From Ensifer sp. WSM1721 (GTDB taxonomy: Bacteria; Pseudomonadota; Alphaproteobacteria; Rhizobiales; Rhizobiaceae), in the NCBI RefSeq assembly GCF_000513895.2, contig NZ_CP165782.1, positions 868,001 to 932,000 on the forward strand: 64,000 nt of DNA, given 5' to 3'. Made by a program: the position numbers and the translations under genes. Below the pieces are notes generated by a model. That model ran no database searches. It saw only the letters and a program-made list of their open reading frames with translations, and was not told the DNA's origin. Below, one piece after another: positions 45,196 to 53,382 of this stretch; positions within the stretch are counted from its first letter, which is position 1, and every line of letters begins with the position of its first letter.

Positions 45196-45219
45196 GCAAT
45201 AATATGCCGCCTTGCTAAA

Positions 45220-47877
45220 ATGGAGGTGACTTTGGGCGCTGGCGATTATTCGATGTCCCCGTTGTGTGTTGCAAGTCTGGCCGCGCGGGGCGATCGACCG
45301 GCGCTCCTCTATCCCGGCGGACGAACGGTGAGCTACCGGGAGCTTGCCGAGCGCGTCGCTCGCCAGGCTTTGCAGTTGCGCGGCGCGCGCAGCCTGGTAA
45401 TGCTGGAGGCGGAGCTTTCGGAGCATTCCATCGTCGCTTATCTTGCGGCGCTTGAGGCCGGGCACGCCGTCGCCATGCAGGGACAGGCTTCCCTTGACAG
45501 GGACCGCGACGTCTTCAGGCCGGAATTTTGCTACCGCCGCTTCGATGGTCGCTGGCGGATGGAGCGATCGGAGGGAGACACGGTCGCTCCCCACCCTGAT
45601 CTCGCAGTGCTGCTCTCGACGTCCGGCAGCACCGGGCACGGGAAAAGCGTGCGGCTTTCCCGGATGAACATTCAATCCAACGCATCGTCGATTGCCGAAT
45701 ATCTCGGCCTGACGGCGGCGGATAGGAGCTGCCTTATCCTGCCGCTCCACTATTCCTACGGCCTTTCCGTGCTGAACGCCCACCTCACAGTCGGTGCGAG
45801 CCTCTACATCCCCGGTGGCTCCATTCTCGATGAGGGCTTCCTCGACGGGCTTACCGCAAGCGGCAGCACCAATATCTCGGGCGTTCCCTATTCTTACGAC
45901 CTTCTCGAAAAGGTCGGCTTCCGGGACCGGTATTTCCCCCATCTGCGCTTGATGACGGTTGCCGGCGGGCGCTTGTCGCCCGGCACGGTCCGCCTATACA
46001 ACGAGCACCTCTCGGTGCGCGGCGCTCGTTTTTTCGTGATGTACGGCCAGACCGAGGCCACGGCCCGAATGGCCTATATGCCGCCCGAGCGACTCCGAGG
46101 CAGGGAAGATCGGATCGGCCTCGCCATACCGGGCGGCAATCTGACGATAGAGGATGAGGACGGGCGGCCGGTCACCGGGCCAGATCAGGCCGGCGAGCTT
46201 GTTTATCGCGGCCCTAATGTGATGATGGGCTACGCCTCCTCGCGCGCCGACCTCACGCGCGGCGCCGAGCTTTCGGAACTCAGAACCGGCGATCTTGCCA
46301 TGAGGGACGCGGATGGTTTCTTCCGCATCGTCGGGCGTACAAAGCGCATATCGAAGATCGCGGGGCTTCGCATCGGACACGATAGCCTGGAAGCGGCGCT
46401 CGAACGGCAGGGCATCGCCGCCGCCGTCGTCGGCAATGACGCCGAGATTCATGCCTACTATTCCGGTCAAAGCGAAGCCGAAGAGATCCGTCGGCTTCTG
46501 GTCGAGGCAAGTGGACTAACATTGCTGCAGATCAGGGCCTCTCGGGTCAGCGCCCTGCCGCGCCTGGAATCGGGCAAGATCGATTATCAGGCACTTCGCA
46601 GTCGCGCGAATGGCAGACTTTCCGTTGCCGCCGAAAATCAGAGCGTCGAGGCTCTTTTCAATCAGCTTTTCTACCCGAAAAAAGTTCGGCCGGAGGACAG
46701 TTTCCTGTCGCTCGGCGGCGATTCACTACGCTTCGTTCAGCTTTCGATCGGTCTTGAAAGGATACTGGGAGAGGCGCCAGAGACTTGGGAGAGGATGCCG
46801 GTCGCATCATTGGCGGCGTCCGGGCGGCGCGAGAGCAGGTGCCGTCAGATCGGCACCGATCTCCTGATCCGGGCGCAGGCCATCCTGCTCGTCGTTCTGC
46901 ACCACGAGACCTTGTGGCCCATCCCGGGCGGATCAGCGGCGATGGTCATTCTCGCCGGCTACGGCCTCGCCCGGTTCCAGAGCCATGTCCTGCTCTCGGG
47001 CGCGGTGCTGAAGCTCCTGCGGCCGCTGGCGCAAATCCTCGTTCCCTACTACCTGATCGTGGCGGGCTACACGCTTGCCTGGGGCGAGGTGCCCTGGGCC
47101 TCCGTCTTCCTCGTCGGCAATTTCGGCTTCGCCGATCCCGAGCGCCACAGCATGGTGCCCTATCTCTACTGGTTCATCGAAGCCTATTGCCAGATGTTGC
47201 TCGTGTTTGCGGCGCTCTTCGCAGTGCCCTTCGTCAGGCGCGGGGCGATGGCGAGGCCTCTTGCCACCGGGATGGGGCTTTTCGCTGCGGCGTTCGCCGC
47301 GCGTTTGGCGCTGCCGCTTCTCGTGGACATCGGCAACCGCCAGATATTCACCCTACCATGGATCTTCTACATGGCAGTTCTCGGCTGGTGCGCGGCAATG
47401 GCCGAAACATGGCGCCAGCGCTCAGCCGTGATGCTGGCGGGCGCGGGGGTGTTTCTTTTCCTCGGGCTCTATGAAGGCGTGTGGATTGGCACGAAGATCA
47501 AATACTTGCTGCAGATCGCGGTTCTCGCCGCGCTGCTCTTTCTGCCGCGCATTCGGGTGCCGCGATGGAGTACTCAGTTGATCCTGCCGCTCTCCGCCGC
47601 GGGTTTTCATGTCTATATCCTGCATCGCTTCGTGCCGGAGCTCCTGCTCCCACCGCTGCAGCCGTTCCTCCCTCCGCTCGTCTTCGCCCTTTGCTCCATC
47701 CTCGGAGGCATCCTGCTCGGGGTCGCGGCCTGGTTGGCGCAGCGCCAGCTACTCAAATGGCTCGCCGAGGAGGGCAGCGCGATCGAGTGGCGAAGCAGGC
47801 TTAAACACTGGCTTGCCTCAGATCGCCCACTTCTCGCCCTCGGTCCGCAGGAAGAAAACCAGGTCCAGCGTCAGTGA
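45220..47877 (+). CDS. Adenylation–carrier–membrane acyltransferase fusion protein
   Basis: 885 residues in three parts. (1) Adenylation domain, residues about 12-480: A3 motif TSGSTGHGK (134-142), A5 YGQTEA (275), A7 RTGDL, A8 GRTKRISKIAGLRIG and the catalytic lysine in ESGKID (Lys453). (2) A carrier domain, about 485-545, with LGGDSL (Ser502) for phosphopantetheine. (3) A membrane domain, about 547-860, with eight to ten hydrophobic helices and acyltransferase-3 features (RAQAILLVVLHHE; GYGLARFQ). It should activate a small acid, tether it and transfer it to an acceptor across or at the membrane, like DltA, DltC and DltB in one chain. GGAGG at 45222-45226 lies inside the ATG-started frame, so TTG at 45232 or ATG at 45253 may be the real start. 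Substrate unknown. Confidence 0.85.
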   Translation: MEVTLGAGDYSMSPLCVASLAARGDRPALLYPGGRTVSYRELAERVARQALQLRGARSLVMLEAELSEHSIVAYLAALEAGHAVAMQGQASLDRDRDVFRPEFCYRRFDGRWRMERSEGDTVAPHPDLAVLLSTSGSTGHGKSVRLSRMNIQSNASSIAEYLGLTAADRSCLILPLHYSYGLSVLNAHLTVGASLYIPGGSILDEGFLDGLTASGSTNISGVPYSYDLLEKVGFRDRYFPHLRLMTVAGGRLSPGTVRLYNEHLSVRGARFFVMYGQTEATARMAYMPPERLRGREDRIGLAIPGGNLTIEDEDGRPVTGPDQAGELVYRGPNVMMGYASSRADLTRGAELSELRTGDLAMRDADGFFRIVGRTKRISKIAGLRIGHDSLEAALERQGIAAAVVGNDAEIHAYYSGQSEAEEIRRLLVEASGLTLLQIRASRVSALPRLESGKIDYQALRSRANGRLSVAAENQSVEALFNQLFYPKKVRPEDSFLSLGGDSLRFVQLSIGLERILGEAPETWERMPVASLAASGRRESRCRQIGTDLLIRAQAILLVVLHHETLWPIPGGSAAMVILAGYGLARFQSHVLLSGAVLKLLRPLAQILVPYYLIVAGYTLAWGEVPWASVFLVGNFGFADPERHSMVPYLYWFIEAYCQMLLVFAALFAVPFVRRGAMARPLATGMGLFAAAFAARLALPLLVDIGNRQIFTLPWIFYMAVLGWCAAMAETWRQRSAVMLAGAGVFLFLGLYEGVWIGTKIKYLLQIAVLAALLFLPRIRVPRWSTQLILPLSAAGFHVYILHRFVPELLLPPLQPFLPPLVFALCSILGGILLGVAAWLAQRQLLKWLAEEGSAIEWRSRLKHWLASDRPLLALGPQEENQVQRQ

Positions 47878-48330
47878 CGGGCGCCCCAGCGCCGTCAATG
47901 TCGCATGCGCCTGGCCGCGGTGATGGGTCTGGTGGTTGAAGAAATGCGCGAGCGTCGGTCCGAGCTTTTGTGTGATATCGCCCGGCATGGTCAATGGTGA
48001 GTAGGTGAAGTGCGCGTTAAGCCGCGCCTCGTCGAGGCTGCCGACCCAGGCGACGATGCGTTCGTCCTCCGCCGCCCGCGCCGCGGTCAGTGCGGCGAGG
48101 TCTTCGTGGAGGATCGCATCGAGCCTCGAGGGCGCCTCGCCCTCGCGCGTGAACCGCTTCATCCAGATCCGGTCGGCGGCGAGCAGGTGGTTGAGCGTCC
48201 CGTGCAGCGAGCCGAAGAAGGCTCCCTTGTTCTCGCGGAACTCGGCATCGGAGATCTCCGCGGCGGCCGCGTAGAGCCGGCGGTTGGCCCAGCGATTGTA
48301 GTCGGCAAACATTCGAAAATGATCGAGCAT
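47818..48330 (-). CDS. DinB family protein
   Basis: About 170 residues, a four-helix bundle of the DinB/YfiT-like type. The metal-binding histidine pattern appears as SLHGTLNHLLAADRIWMKR and, near the C-terminus, AHFFNHQTHHRGQAHATL. Members include thiol-dependent transferases and proteins without known activity. ATG at 48330 has GAGGAG 7 bases upstream. Its 3' end overlaps that of the fusion gene by 60 bases on the opposite strand. Confidence 0.88.
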   Translation of the reverse strand: MLDHFRMFADYNRWANRRLYAAAAEISDAEFRENKGAFFGSLHGTLNHLLAADRIWMKRFTREGEAPSRLDAILHEDLAALTAARAAEDERIVAWVGSLDEARLNAHFTYSPLTMPGDITQKLGPTLAHFFNHQTHHRGQAHATLTALGRPSLTLDLVFFLRTEGEKWAI

Positions 48331-48469
48331 CGGCGATCTCCTCGTAGGATCCCTCACGCTACCGCGAATCTGTATTCCGGTGTCGAATGCTACTTATGAA
48401 ATTTAATGATTTGATCTGAGAGCGTGTCTCCCGTCGAATGGACCACTGACACCGTCAGAAGGAGACCGC

Positions 48470-49159
48470 ATGACCCGCACGCTTTACGCACTCTCTGGAA
48501 CCGACAAGGCCCGCCCGTTTTCACCGCATGTTTGGAAGACCAAGCTTTCGCTCGCACATAAGGGGCTCCCATTCGACGTCACCCCGGTTGGCTTTACCGA
48601 GATCCCGAAGCTGGAGCAGGGTGCGACGAAGATCGTCCCGCTGCTGCGCGATGGCGACAAACTCGTGAATGACAGCTTCGAGATCGCGCTTTACCTTGAG
48701 ACCACCTATCCCGAGCGGCCGACATTGTTTGCCGGCGAGGGCGGCAAGGCGATGGCCCGCTTCGTCGAGGGGTGGTCGCAGATGGCGCTTCATCCGGCGA
48801 TCGTGCGCATTGCGATCATGGATATTCACGACCGCCTCGATCCGGTGGACCAAGCCTATTTCCGGACAAGCCGCGAGGAACGCTTCGGAAAATCGCTGGA
48901 GGCGGTCGCCGAGACCGGGCGGGCGGATATTGAAACGTTTTCGGCAAAGCTCGAGCCGCTGCGCCACATGCTCAAGTTTCAGCCCTTCCTCGGCGGCGAT
49001 CGGCCGTTGTTTCCCGATTATATCGTCTTCGGCGCATTGCAATGGGCGCGCATCGTCTCGCCGCACCGACTGCTTGCCGAGGGCGACGTCGTGACCGACT
49101 GGTTTGAGCGTTGTCTCGATCTGCACGACGGCCTCGGCCGCTCCGTGACGGCGGCGTGA
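48470..49159 (+). CDS. Glutathione S-transferase family protein, LigE-like
   Basis: 229 residues. The N-terminal thioredoxin-like domain reads SPHVWKTKLSLAHKGLPFDVTPVGF with a cis-proline region KIVPLLRDG and the GSH-binding NDSFEIALYLE. The C-terminal helical domain ends FPDYIVFGALQWARIV ... CLDLHDGLGRS. This layout follows the sphingomonad beta-etherases LigE/LigP, which cleave lignin-type aryl ethers, much more than general GSTs. Whether it acts on such ethers is inference. Confidence 0.85.
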   Translation: MTRTLYALSGTDKARPFSPHVWKTKLSLAHKGLPFDVTPVGFTEIPKLEQGATKIVPLLRDGDKLVNDSFEIALYLETTYPERPTLFAGEGGKAMARFVEGWSQMALHPAIVRIAIMDIHDRLDPVDQAYFRTSREERFGKSLEAVAETGRADIETFSAKLEPLRHMLKFQPFLGGDRPLFPDYIVFGALQWARIVSPHRLLAEGDVVTDWFERCLDLHDGLGRSVTAA

Positions 49160-49263
49160 AACAATTGGCGGGCGGCGGCGAATCATCGCCGCGCCCCCTT
49201 GTTTTGGGCGGAATTGGCGGCTAATGAACCGCCACTTTTCTCAAGAAACGAGGGATTGAGCCA

Positions 49264-49686
49264 ATGGCGATTGAACGTACCTTTTCGATGATCAAGCCGG
49301 ATGCGACGAAGCGCAACCTGACCGGCGCCATCACCAAGATGCTCGAAGATGCCGGCCTGCGCGTCGTTGCTTCGAAGCGCGTCTGGATGAGCCGCCGCGA
49401 AGCCGAGGGCTTCTACGCCGTTCACAAGGACCGCCCGTTCTTCGGCGAACTGGTCGAGTTCATGTCCTCCGGCCCGACCGTCGTTCAGGTCCTTGAAGGT
49501 GAGAACGCCATTGCCAAGAACCGCGAAGTGATGGGCGCCACCAACCCGGCCAACGCTGCCGAAGGCACCATTCGGAAGGTTCATGCGCTGTCGATCGGCG
49601 AAAACTCGGTTCACGGTTCCGATGGTCCGGAAACGGCTGCCGAAGAAATCGCCTACTGGTTCGCAGGCACCGAGATCGTCGGCTGA
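49264..49686 (+). CDS. ndk: Nucleoside diphosphate kinase
   Basis: 140 residues. The signature [15 protein letters not shown], the loop [16 protein letters not shown] and the phosphorylated histidine in [10 protein letters not shown] (about residue 117) are present. It balances NTP pools by phosphate transfer. ATG at 49264. A strong terminator follows. Confidence 0.97.
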   Translation: MAIERTFSMIKPDATKRNLTGAITKMLEDAGLRVVASKRVWMSRREAEGFYAVHKDRPFFGELVEFMSSGPTVVQVLEGENAIAKNREVMGATNPANAAEGTIRKVHALSIGENSVHGSDGPETAAEEIAYWFAGTEIVG

Positions 49687-49732
49687 TCCACTTTCTTCGC
49701 ATCGGTCCCTAAAGACCTGAAATGATTCCTTG

Positions 49733-49758
49733 AAACGGGGCGGAGACGCCCCGTTTTT
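49733..49758 (+). terminator. Intrinsic terminator of ndk
   Basis: A perfect 10-bp stem aaacggggcg / cgccccgttt with a GAGA loop is followed by TTTTT. It lies about 47 bases after the ndk stop and also faces the end of the convergent lipoprotein gene. Confidence 0.9.
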
Positions 49759-50260
49759 ATGCGGGGCAAGCGGCCATGTCGAAACGTGTTGGCGCCAATC
49801 CGTTCCTGAAAACTTCCGGGTTCTTCTCGTAGGCGGGGCCTACGACCAACGGCCTTGCTGGCATGACGCTCTGATCGATGTCGGAAATCACCGTCGTTTC
49901 CAGTTTCTGCAGCGTTGCCCCGTCCGGCCCCTTGATCTCGATCGTCACGGCATAAGGCCTCTCCTTCCTGACGCAGGTGATGTCGGGGCTTTCAAGGACG
50001 ACCTTGTCGAGCTTCGGGAAGAGCTTGCGCGTAAGCGTCAGCGGTTCGCCGCCGGCCGGGTTCTCGAAAGTCGCCATGACCACGCTGCCGTCCGGCACCG
50101 GTTCCGTCTTCTGGAGCGTGATCGTGTAGGTGGCATAAGCCAACCGATAGTTGAAGACGAACATCTTGCCGGTGAGCTTCAGGGGGTCCGGCCCCGTTTC
50201 GCGCTGGCAACCGGCGAGCATCACGGCCGCGACCAGAGCGGGCAGCACGACATTCTTCAT
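49757..50260 (-). CDS. Small lipoprotein of unknown function
   Basis: 167 residues. A lipoprotein signal peptide is clear (MKNVVLPALVAAVMLAGC, lipobox LAGC, Cys18). The mature part has a beta-rich look (KMFVFNYRLAYATYTITLQKTEPVPDGSVVMATF...). I do not recognise a family. The ATG overlaps the stop of the upstream CGNR regulator gene (ATGA at 50257-50260), so the two are co-translated. AAGAAAGG precedes the start. Confidence 0.82.
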   Translation of the reverse strand: MKNVVLPALVAAVMLAGCQRETGPDPLKLTGKMFVFNYRLAYATYTITLQKTEPVPDGSVVMATFENPAGGEPLTLTRKLFPKLDKVVLESPDITCVRKERPYAVTIEIKGPDGATLQKLETTVISDIDQSVMPARPLVVGPAYEKNPEVFRNGLAPTRFDMAACPA

Positions 50261-50814
50261 GGCAGGGTTCCTTTCTTGTTGCGGCGATAGTGGCGCCTCG
50301 CCTTCGTCCGGTTGCCGCAAACGGCCATGTCGCACCATGTCCGGCTTTTGTTGCGGCTGCGGTCGAGGAACAGCCATTCGCAATTGGGGCAGATCTTCAG
50401 GCGCTCGGGCTCCGGGCTGGCGATAAGGCTGAGCGCCGAATGCGCGGTGGCCGCGTCCAGCGACGTGCCTTTCGCGTTCACGGGCTGGCGCAGCACGGTG
50501 GCGATCGCCTCGAGCAAGTCCGCAAGCAGGTCGGGCCGATCTTCCGCGCGCACCACCGCGCGGAAATGACGGTCCGTCGCATCGCGCAATTCGATCAATG
50601 ACTTTCGGTTTTCGGGTCGGGCAGGGAGAAGGGGGCCGAAACGCTCTCTTTCGAAGCCGTAGCGATTGGCGGCCTCCGCAAAGGCATCCATCGCCAAGGG
50701 CTCCGCGAAGCGGTCGATGCGGCGCTCGGGATCGAAGCGCAGGACGACGGAATTGGCCACATCCAACGCCAATGCGCCGCCGGCGAATCTATGTGCGGTC
50801 CATGTGAAGCTCAT
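50257..50814 (-). CDS. CGNR zinc-finger (ABATE-type) transcriptional regulator
   Basis: 185 residues. An N-terminal ABATE-type domain (FAGGALALDVANSVVLR, residues about 10-120) precedes a C-terminal zinc finger with LKICPNCEWLFLDRSRNKSRTWCDMAVCGNRTKARRHYRR, including the CGNR motif (four zinc-ligating cysteines). Family knowledge: such proteins are DNA-binding regulators. It is the first gene of a two-gene unit with a lipoprotein and faces a divergent permease gene across a 66-base gap that contains an inverted repeat. Confidence 0.9.
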   Translation of the reverse strand: MSFTWTAHRFAGGALALDVANSVVLRFDPERRIDRFAEPLAMDAFAEAANRYGFERERFGPLLPARPENRKSLIELRDATDRHFRAVVRAEDRPDLLADLLEAIATVLRQPVNAKGTSLDAATAHSALSLIASPEPERLKICPNCEWLFLDRSRNKSRTWCDMAVCGNRTKARRHYRRNKKGTLP

Positions 50815-50823
50815 CCGAATTCC

Positions 50824-50851
50824 TAACTAGTAAAGCTCATTTTACCAGTTA
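50824..50851. promoter_or_regulatory. Inverted repeat in the CGNR regulator–permease divergent promoter
   Basis: taactagtaaa and tttaccagtta form 11-base arms (10 matches) separated by 6 bases. It lies 10 bases before the regulator start and 29 before the permease start. It is a good candidate operator for the CGNR protein. Confidence 0.55.
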
Positions 50852-50880
50852 TAGTACTTCTGTCACTATGCGGATGCGTC

Positions 50881-51777
50881 ATGGCCTATTTTCTCCAGCA
50901 AATCGCCAATGCCGTGCCGGTGGCAGCGCTTTACGCCGCGCTCGCCTTCGGCTATGCGATCGCTTTTGCCGTCACACGACGAGCGGATCTGACCTACGGC
51001 GCACTCTTCGCCTTTGCCGGGCAGATGTTCGTGCTCTTCGCGGATTTCGGCTGGAACCGGCTCTGGCTGGTAATGCCGGCGGCGCTTGGCCTCGGAGCGG
51101 CCGCGGCACTGACCTTCGGGCTTGGCGCCGGTGTCGTCGCCGGACGCTATGTCATGCGGCCCCTGGCCTTCTCCTCGGCCAATGCCGTGGTCGTTGCCTC
51201 GCTGGGCAGCCTGCTGGTGCTCATGGAGACCGCCCGGCTCGCCTCGGAGACGCGGAGCCTGTGGCTGCCGCCCTTCCTGAACGACGTCATCGTGTTCTGG
51301 CCGAACCCCGAATTTCCGGTGGCGCTGACCGTCGTCCAACTCATCAACACCGCGCTGATGGCGGGCCTCGTTGCCGGCGGCCATTGGCTGTTGGCCCACT
51401 CCTATGTCGGACGCTACTGGCGCGCCGTCTCGGAGGATCGCGAGGCTGCCGCACTCTGCGGCATCAACCCGGCAACCGTCTACATCGTCGCCTACGGCGC
51501 GGCGTCGCTGATTGCGGCTTTCTGCGGAATCCTCGCCGCTTCCTATTACGGCAACATGGATTTCGGCACCGGCTTGACCTTCGGTGTCAAGGTCCTCTTC
51601 ATTGCCGCGATCGGCGGGCAGACGGCACCGCTGTTGGCGGCGCTCGGAGCAGCCGGGGTCGGCCTTATCGAGACGCTATGGAGCGCCTACGGGCCGATCC
51701 TCTGGCGCGATTTCGCGATCTTCGGATTCCTGGTGATCGTGCTGGTGGTAACGCGCCGGGAAAAGGCAATTCCCTGA
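50881..51777 (+). CDS. LivH-like ABC transporter permease, orphan
   Basis: 298 residues with eight or so hydrophobic helices. The LivH-type sequence is visible (ALYAALAFGYAIAFAVTRRADLTYGALFAFAGQ; RAVSEDREAAALCGINPATVYIVAYGAASLIAAFCGI). LivH normally works with LivM, two ATPases and a binding protein for branched-chain amino acids. None of these is adjacent, so it either borrows partners or acts otherwise. Divergent from the CGNR regulator, so probably under its control. Confidence 0.85.
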   Translation: MAYFLQQIANAVPVAALYAALAFGYAIAFAVTRRADLTYGALFAFAGQMFVLFADFGWNRLWLVMPAALGLGAAAALTFGLGAGVVAGRYVMRPLAFSSANAVVVASLGSLLVLMETARLASETRSLWLPPFLNDVIVFWPNPEFPVALTVVQLINTALMAGLVAGGHWLLAHSYVGRYWRAVSEDREAAALCGINPATVYIVAYGAASLIAAFCGILAASYYGNMDFGTGLTFGVKVLFIAAIGGQTAPLLAALGAAGVGLIETLWSAYGPILWRDFAIFGFLVIVLVVTRREKAIP

Positions 51778-51808
51778 TGAGGGTGGATGGAGTCGACTCG
51801 GCCTGAAC

Positions 51809-52279
51809 CTAAGGCTTGCGCGTCCAGCGATCGCGCGCCGCGTCATCGGCATCTTTGGCACTGACCCAATCACCCGTACGGCCATCGACATGGTGTTCCT
51901 TCTTCCAGAAGGGAGCCGACGTCTTCAGGAAGTCCATGATGAAGTTCGCCCCATCGAACGCCGCCTGCCGGTGCGGCGAGGCGGCGATCACCAGGACGAT
52001 GTTTTCGCCGGGCGTGATCGTGCCGAAACGATGAATCGCGACTGCGGCCTGCAGACCGAAGCGTTCGACCGCCTCGTGGCAGATCCGCTCGATTTCCGCC
52101 TCGGCCATGCCAGGATAATGTTCGAGTTCAAGTGCGCTGAGCGCTCCCGCCTCGTCACGGCAAAGTCCGGAGAAGGTGACGACGGCGCCGATGTCGCTCC
52201 GCTCTCGGCGAAGCCCGGAGACTTCGGCGTCAAGGTCGAAGTCTTCGCGCTGGACGCGCACGATGACGGGGACGTTCAT
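51809..52279 (-). CDS. moaE: Molybdopterin synthase catalytic subunit
   Basis: 156 residues. The MoaE region FWKKEHHVDGRTGDWV with its catalytic lysine and HRFGTITPGENIVLV is present. With MoaD it adds dithiolene sulfur to precursor Z. It starts five bases after moaD. Confidence 0.95.
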   Translation of the reverse strand: MNVPVIVRVQREDFDLDAEVSGLRRERSDIGAVVTFSGLCRDEAGALSALELEHYPGMAEAEIERICHEAVERFGLQAAVAIHRFGTITPGENIVLVIAASPHRQAAFDGANFIMDFLKTSAPFWKKEHHVDGRTGDWVSAKDADDAARDRWTRKP

Positions 52280-52284
52280 CGCCT

Positions 52285-52545
52285 TCAGCCGCCTGTCATC
52301 GGCGGGAAGAGGGCGATCTCGCGGGCGCCGGCGATCGGCTCGCCGTGATCGACATGTTCCTGATTGATCGCCGCGCGGATGACGTTCTGGTGTTCGAACG
52401 CGGCTTTGTATTCCTCGCCCCGGGTCTTCAGATGCGCGATCAGATCGGCGACGGTGACGACATCCGCCGGCAGTTCCAGCATCTCCTCACCCTTGCCGAT
52501 ACGCTCCCGTACCCAGGAAAAATAGACGAGGTTTACGGTGCTCAT
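52285..52545 (-). CDS. moaD: Molybdopterin synthase sulfur carrier subunit
   Basis: 86 residues, ubiquitin-like fold, ending in the required Gly-Gly (PPMTGG) that is thiocarboxylated. Starts with an ATG overlapping the pgsA stop as ATGA, so pgsA-moaD-moaE is an operon. Confidence 0.94.
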   Translation of the reverse strand: MSTVNLVYFSWVRERIGKGEEMLELPADVVTVADLIAHLKTRGEEYKAAFEHQNVIRAAINQEHVDHGEPIAGAREIALFPPMTGG

Positions 52546-53150
52546 TCGTTGACCACATGTTTGAGGCCGGCGCGGAAGTAGTCATAGCCGGTGTAGAGCG
52601 TGATTGCTGCCGCGATCCACAGGAGCAGAATACCCGCTTCGGTGATATAGGGCACGATCTTATCGCCAGCGGGACCGGCAAGCAGGAAGGCAATCGCCAC
52701 CATCTGGATGGTCGTCTTCCATTTGGCGATCCGCGTCACGGGCACGCTGACCTTGAGCGCCGCCAGATACTCGCGCAGCCCGGAGACGAGGATTTCGCGG
52801 CAGAGAATGATGATGGCCGCCCAGATCGACCAGCCGGCGATCGTCCCGTCTGCTGCGACGAGCAGCAGGATCGATGCAACGAGCAGCTTGTCGGCGATCG
52901 GATCGAGCATGCGGCCGATATTCGACGTCTGCTTCCATACACGGGCGAGATAACCGTCGAAGAAGTCGGTGATCGAGGCGGTGATGAACAGGACGAGTGC
53001 TATCCAGCGCGCAAAATCCGAGCTGTGAAGCCTGCCCTCGATGAAGAAGCAAAGGACGATCAGCGGTACGATGAGGATACGAAAATAGGTCAGGAGATTG
53101 GGGACACTATAGGCAATGGGCGTTGGCATGGACTCGGTTTCTCTGGACAC
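52542..53150 (-). CDS. pgsA: CDP-diacylglycerol-glycerol-3-phosphate 3-phosphatidyltransferase
   Basis: 202 residues with about five helices and the CDP-alcohol phosphatidyltransferase motif DFFDGYLARVWKQTSNIGRMLDP-type core. It makes phosphatidylglycerol phosphate. GTG at 53150 is preceded by AGGGA 5 bases away; an ATG at 53129 gives MPTPIAYSVPNLL and is an alternative. The pathway product PG is the acceptor for the LpiA/MprF enzyme at the window's end. Confidence 0.94.
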   Translation of the reverse strand: MSRETESMPTPIAYSVPNLLTYFRILIVPLIVLCFFIEGRLHSSDFARWIALVLFITASITDFFDGYLARVWKQTSNIGRMLDPIADKLLVASILLLVAADGTIAGWSIWAAIIILCREILVSGLREYLAALKVSVPVTRIAKWKTTIQMVAIAFLLAGPAGDKIVPYITEAGILLLWIAAAITLYTGYDYFRAGLKHVVNE

Positions 53151-53382
53151 GACAATCCCTCATTTCCCGCGATCTAGGGTCATCGGCGCGATCTATTCTC
53201 ATTCGGTTGGAGCAGGAGAGGCTTGACTTGTCTTTCCCATGCCACCGGGTTTCAGGTGTACAGAATGACTTTGCGACCACAAGGTCAACAGCCATTGTGC
53301 AACGATTGTCATATTTGCGGGATTTCGTCTGAACACAGGCTGAATTGCGCCAGCAGTTCAATACGCTGCAGCGACCCGCAGG

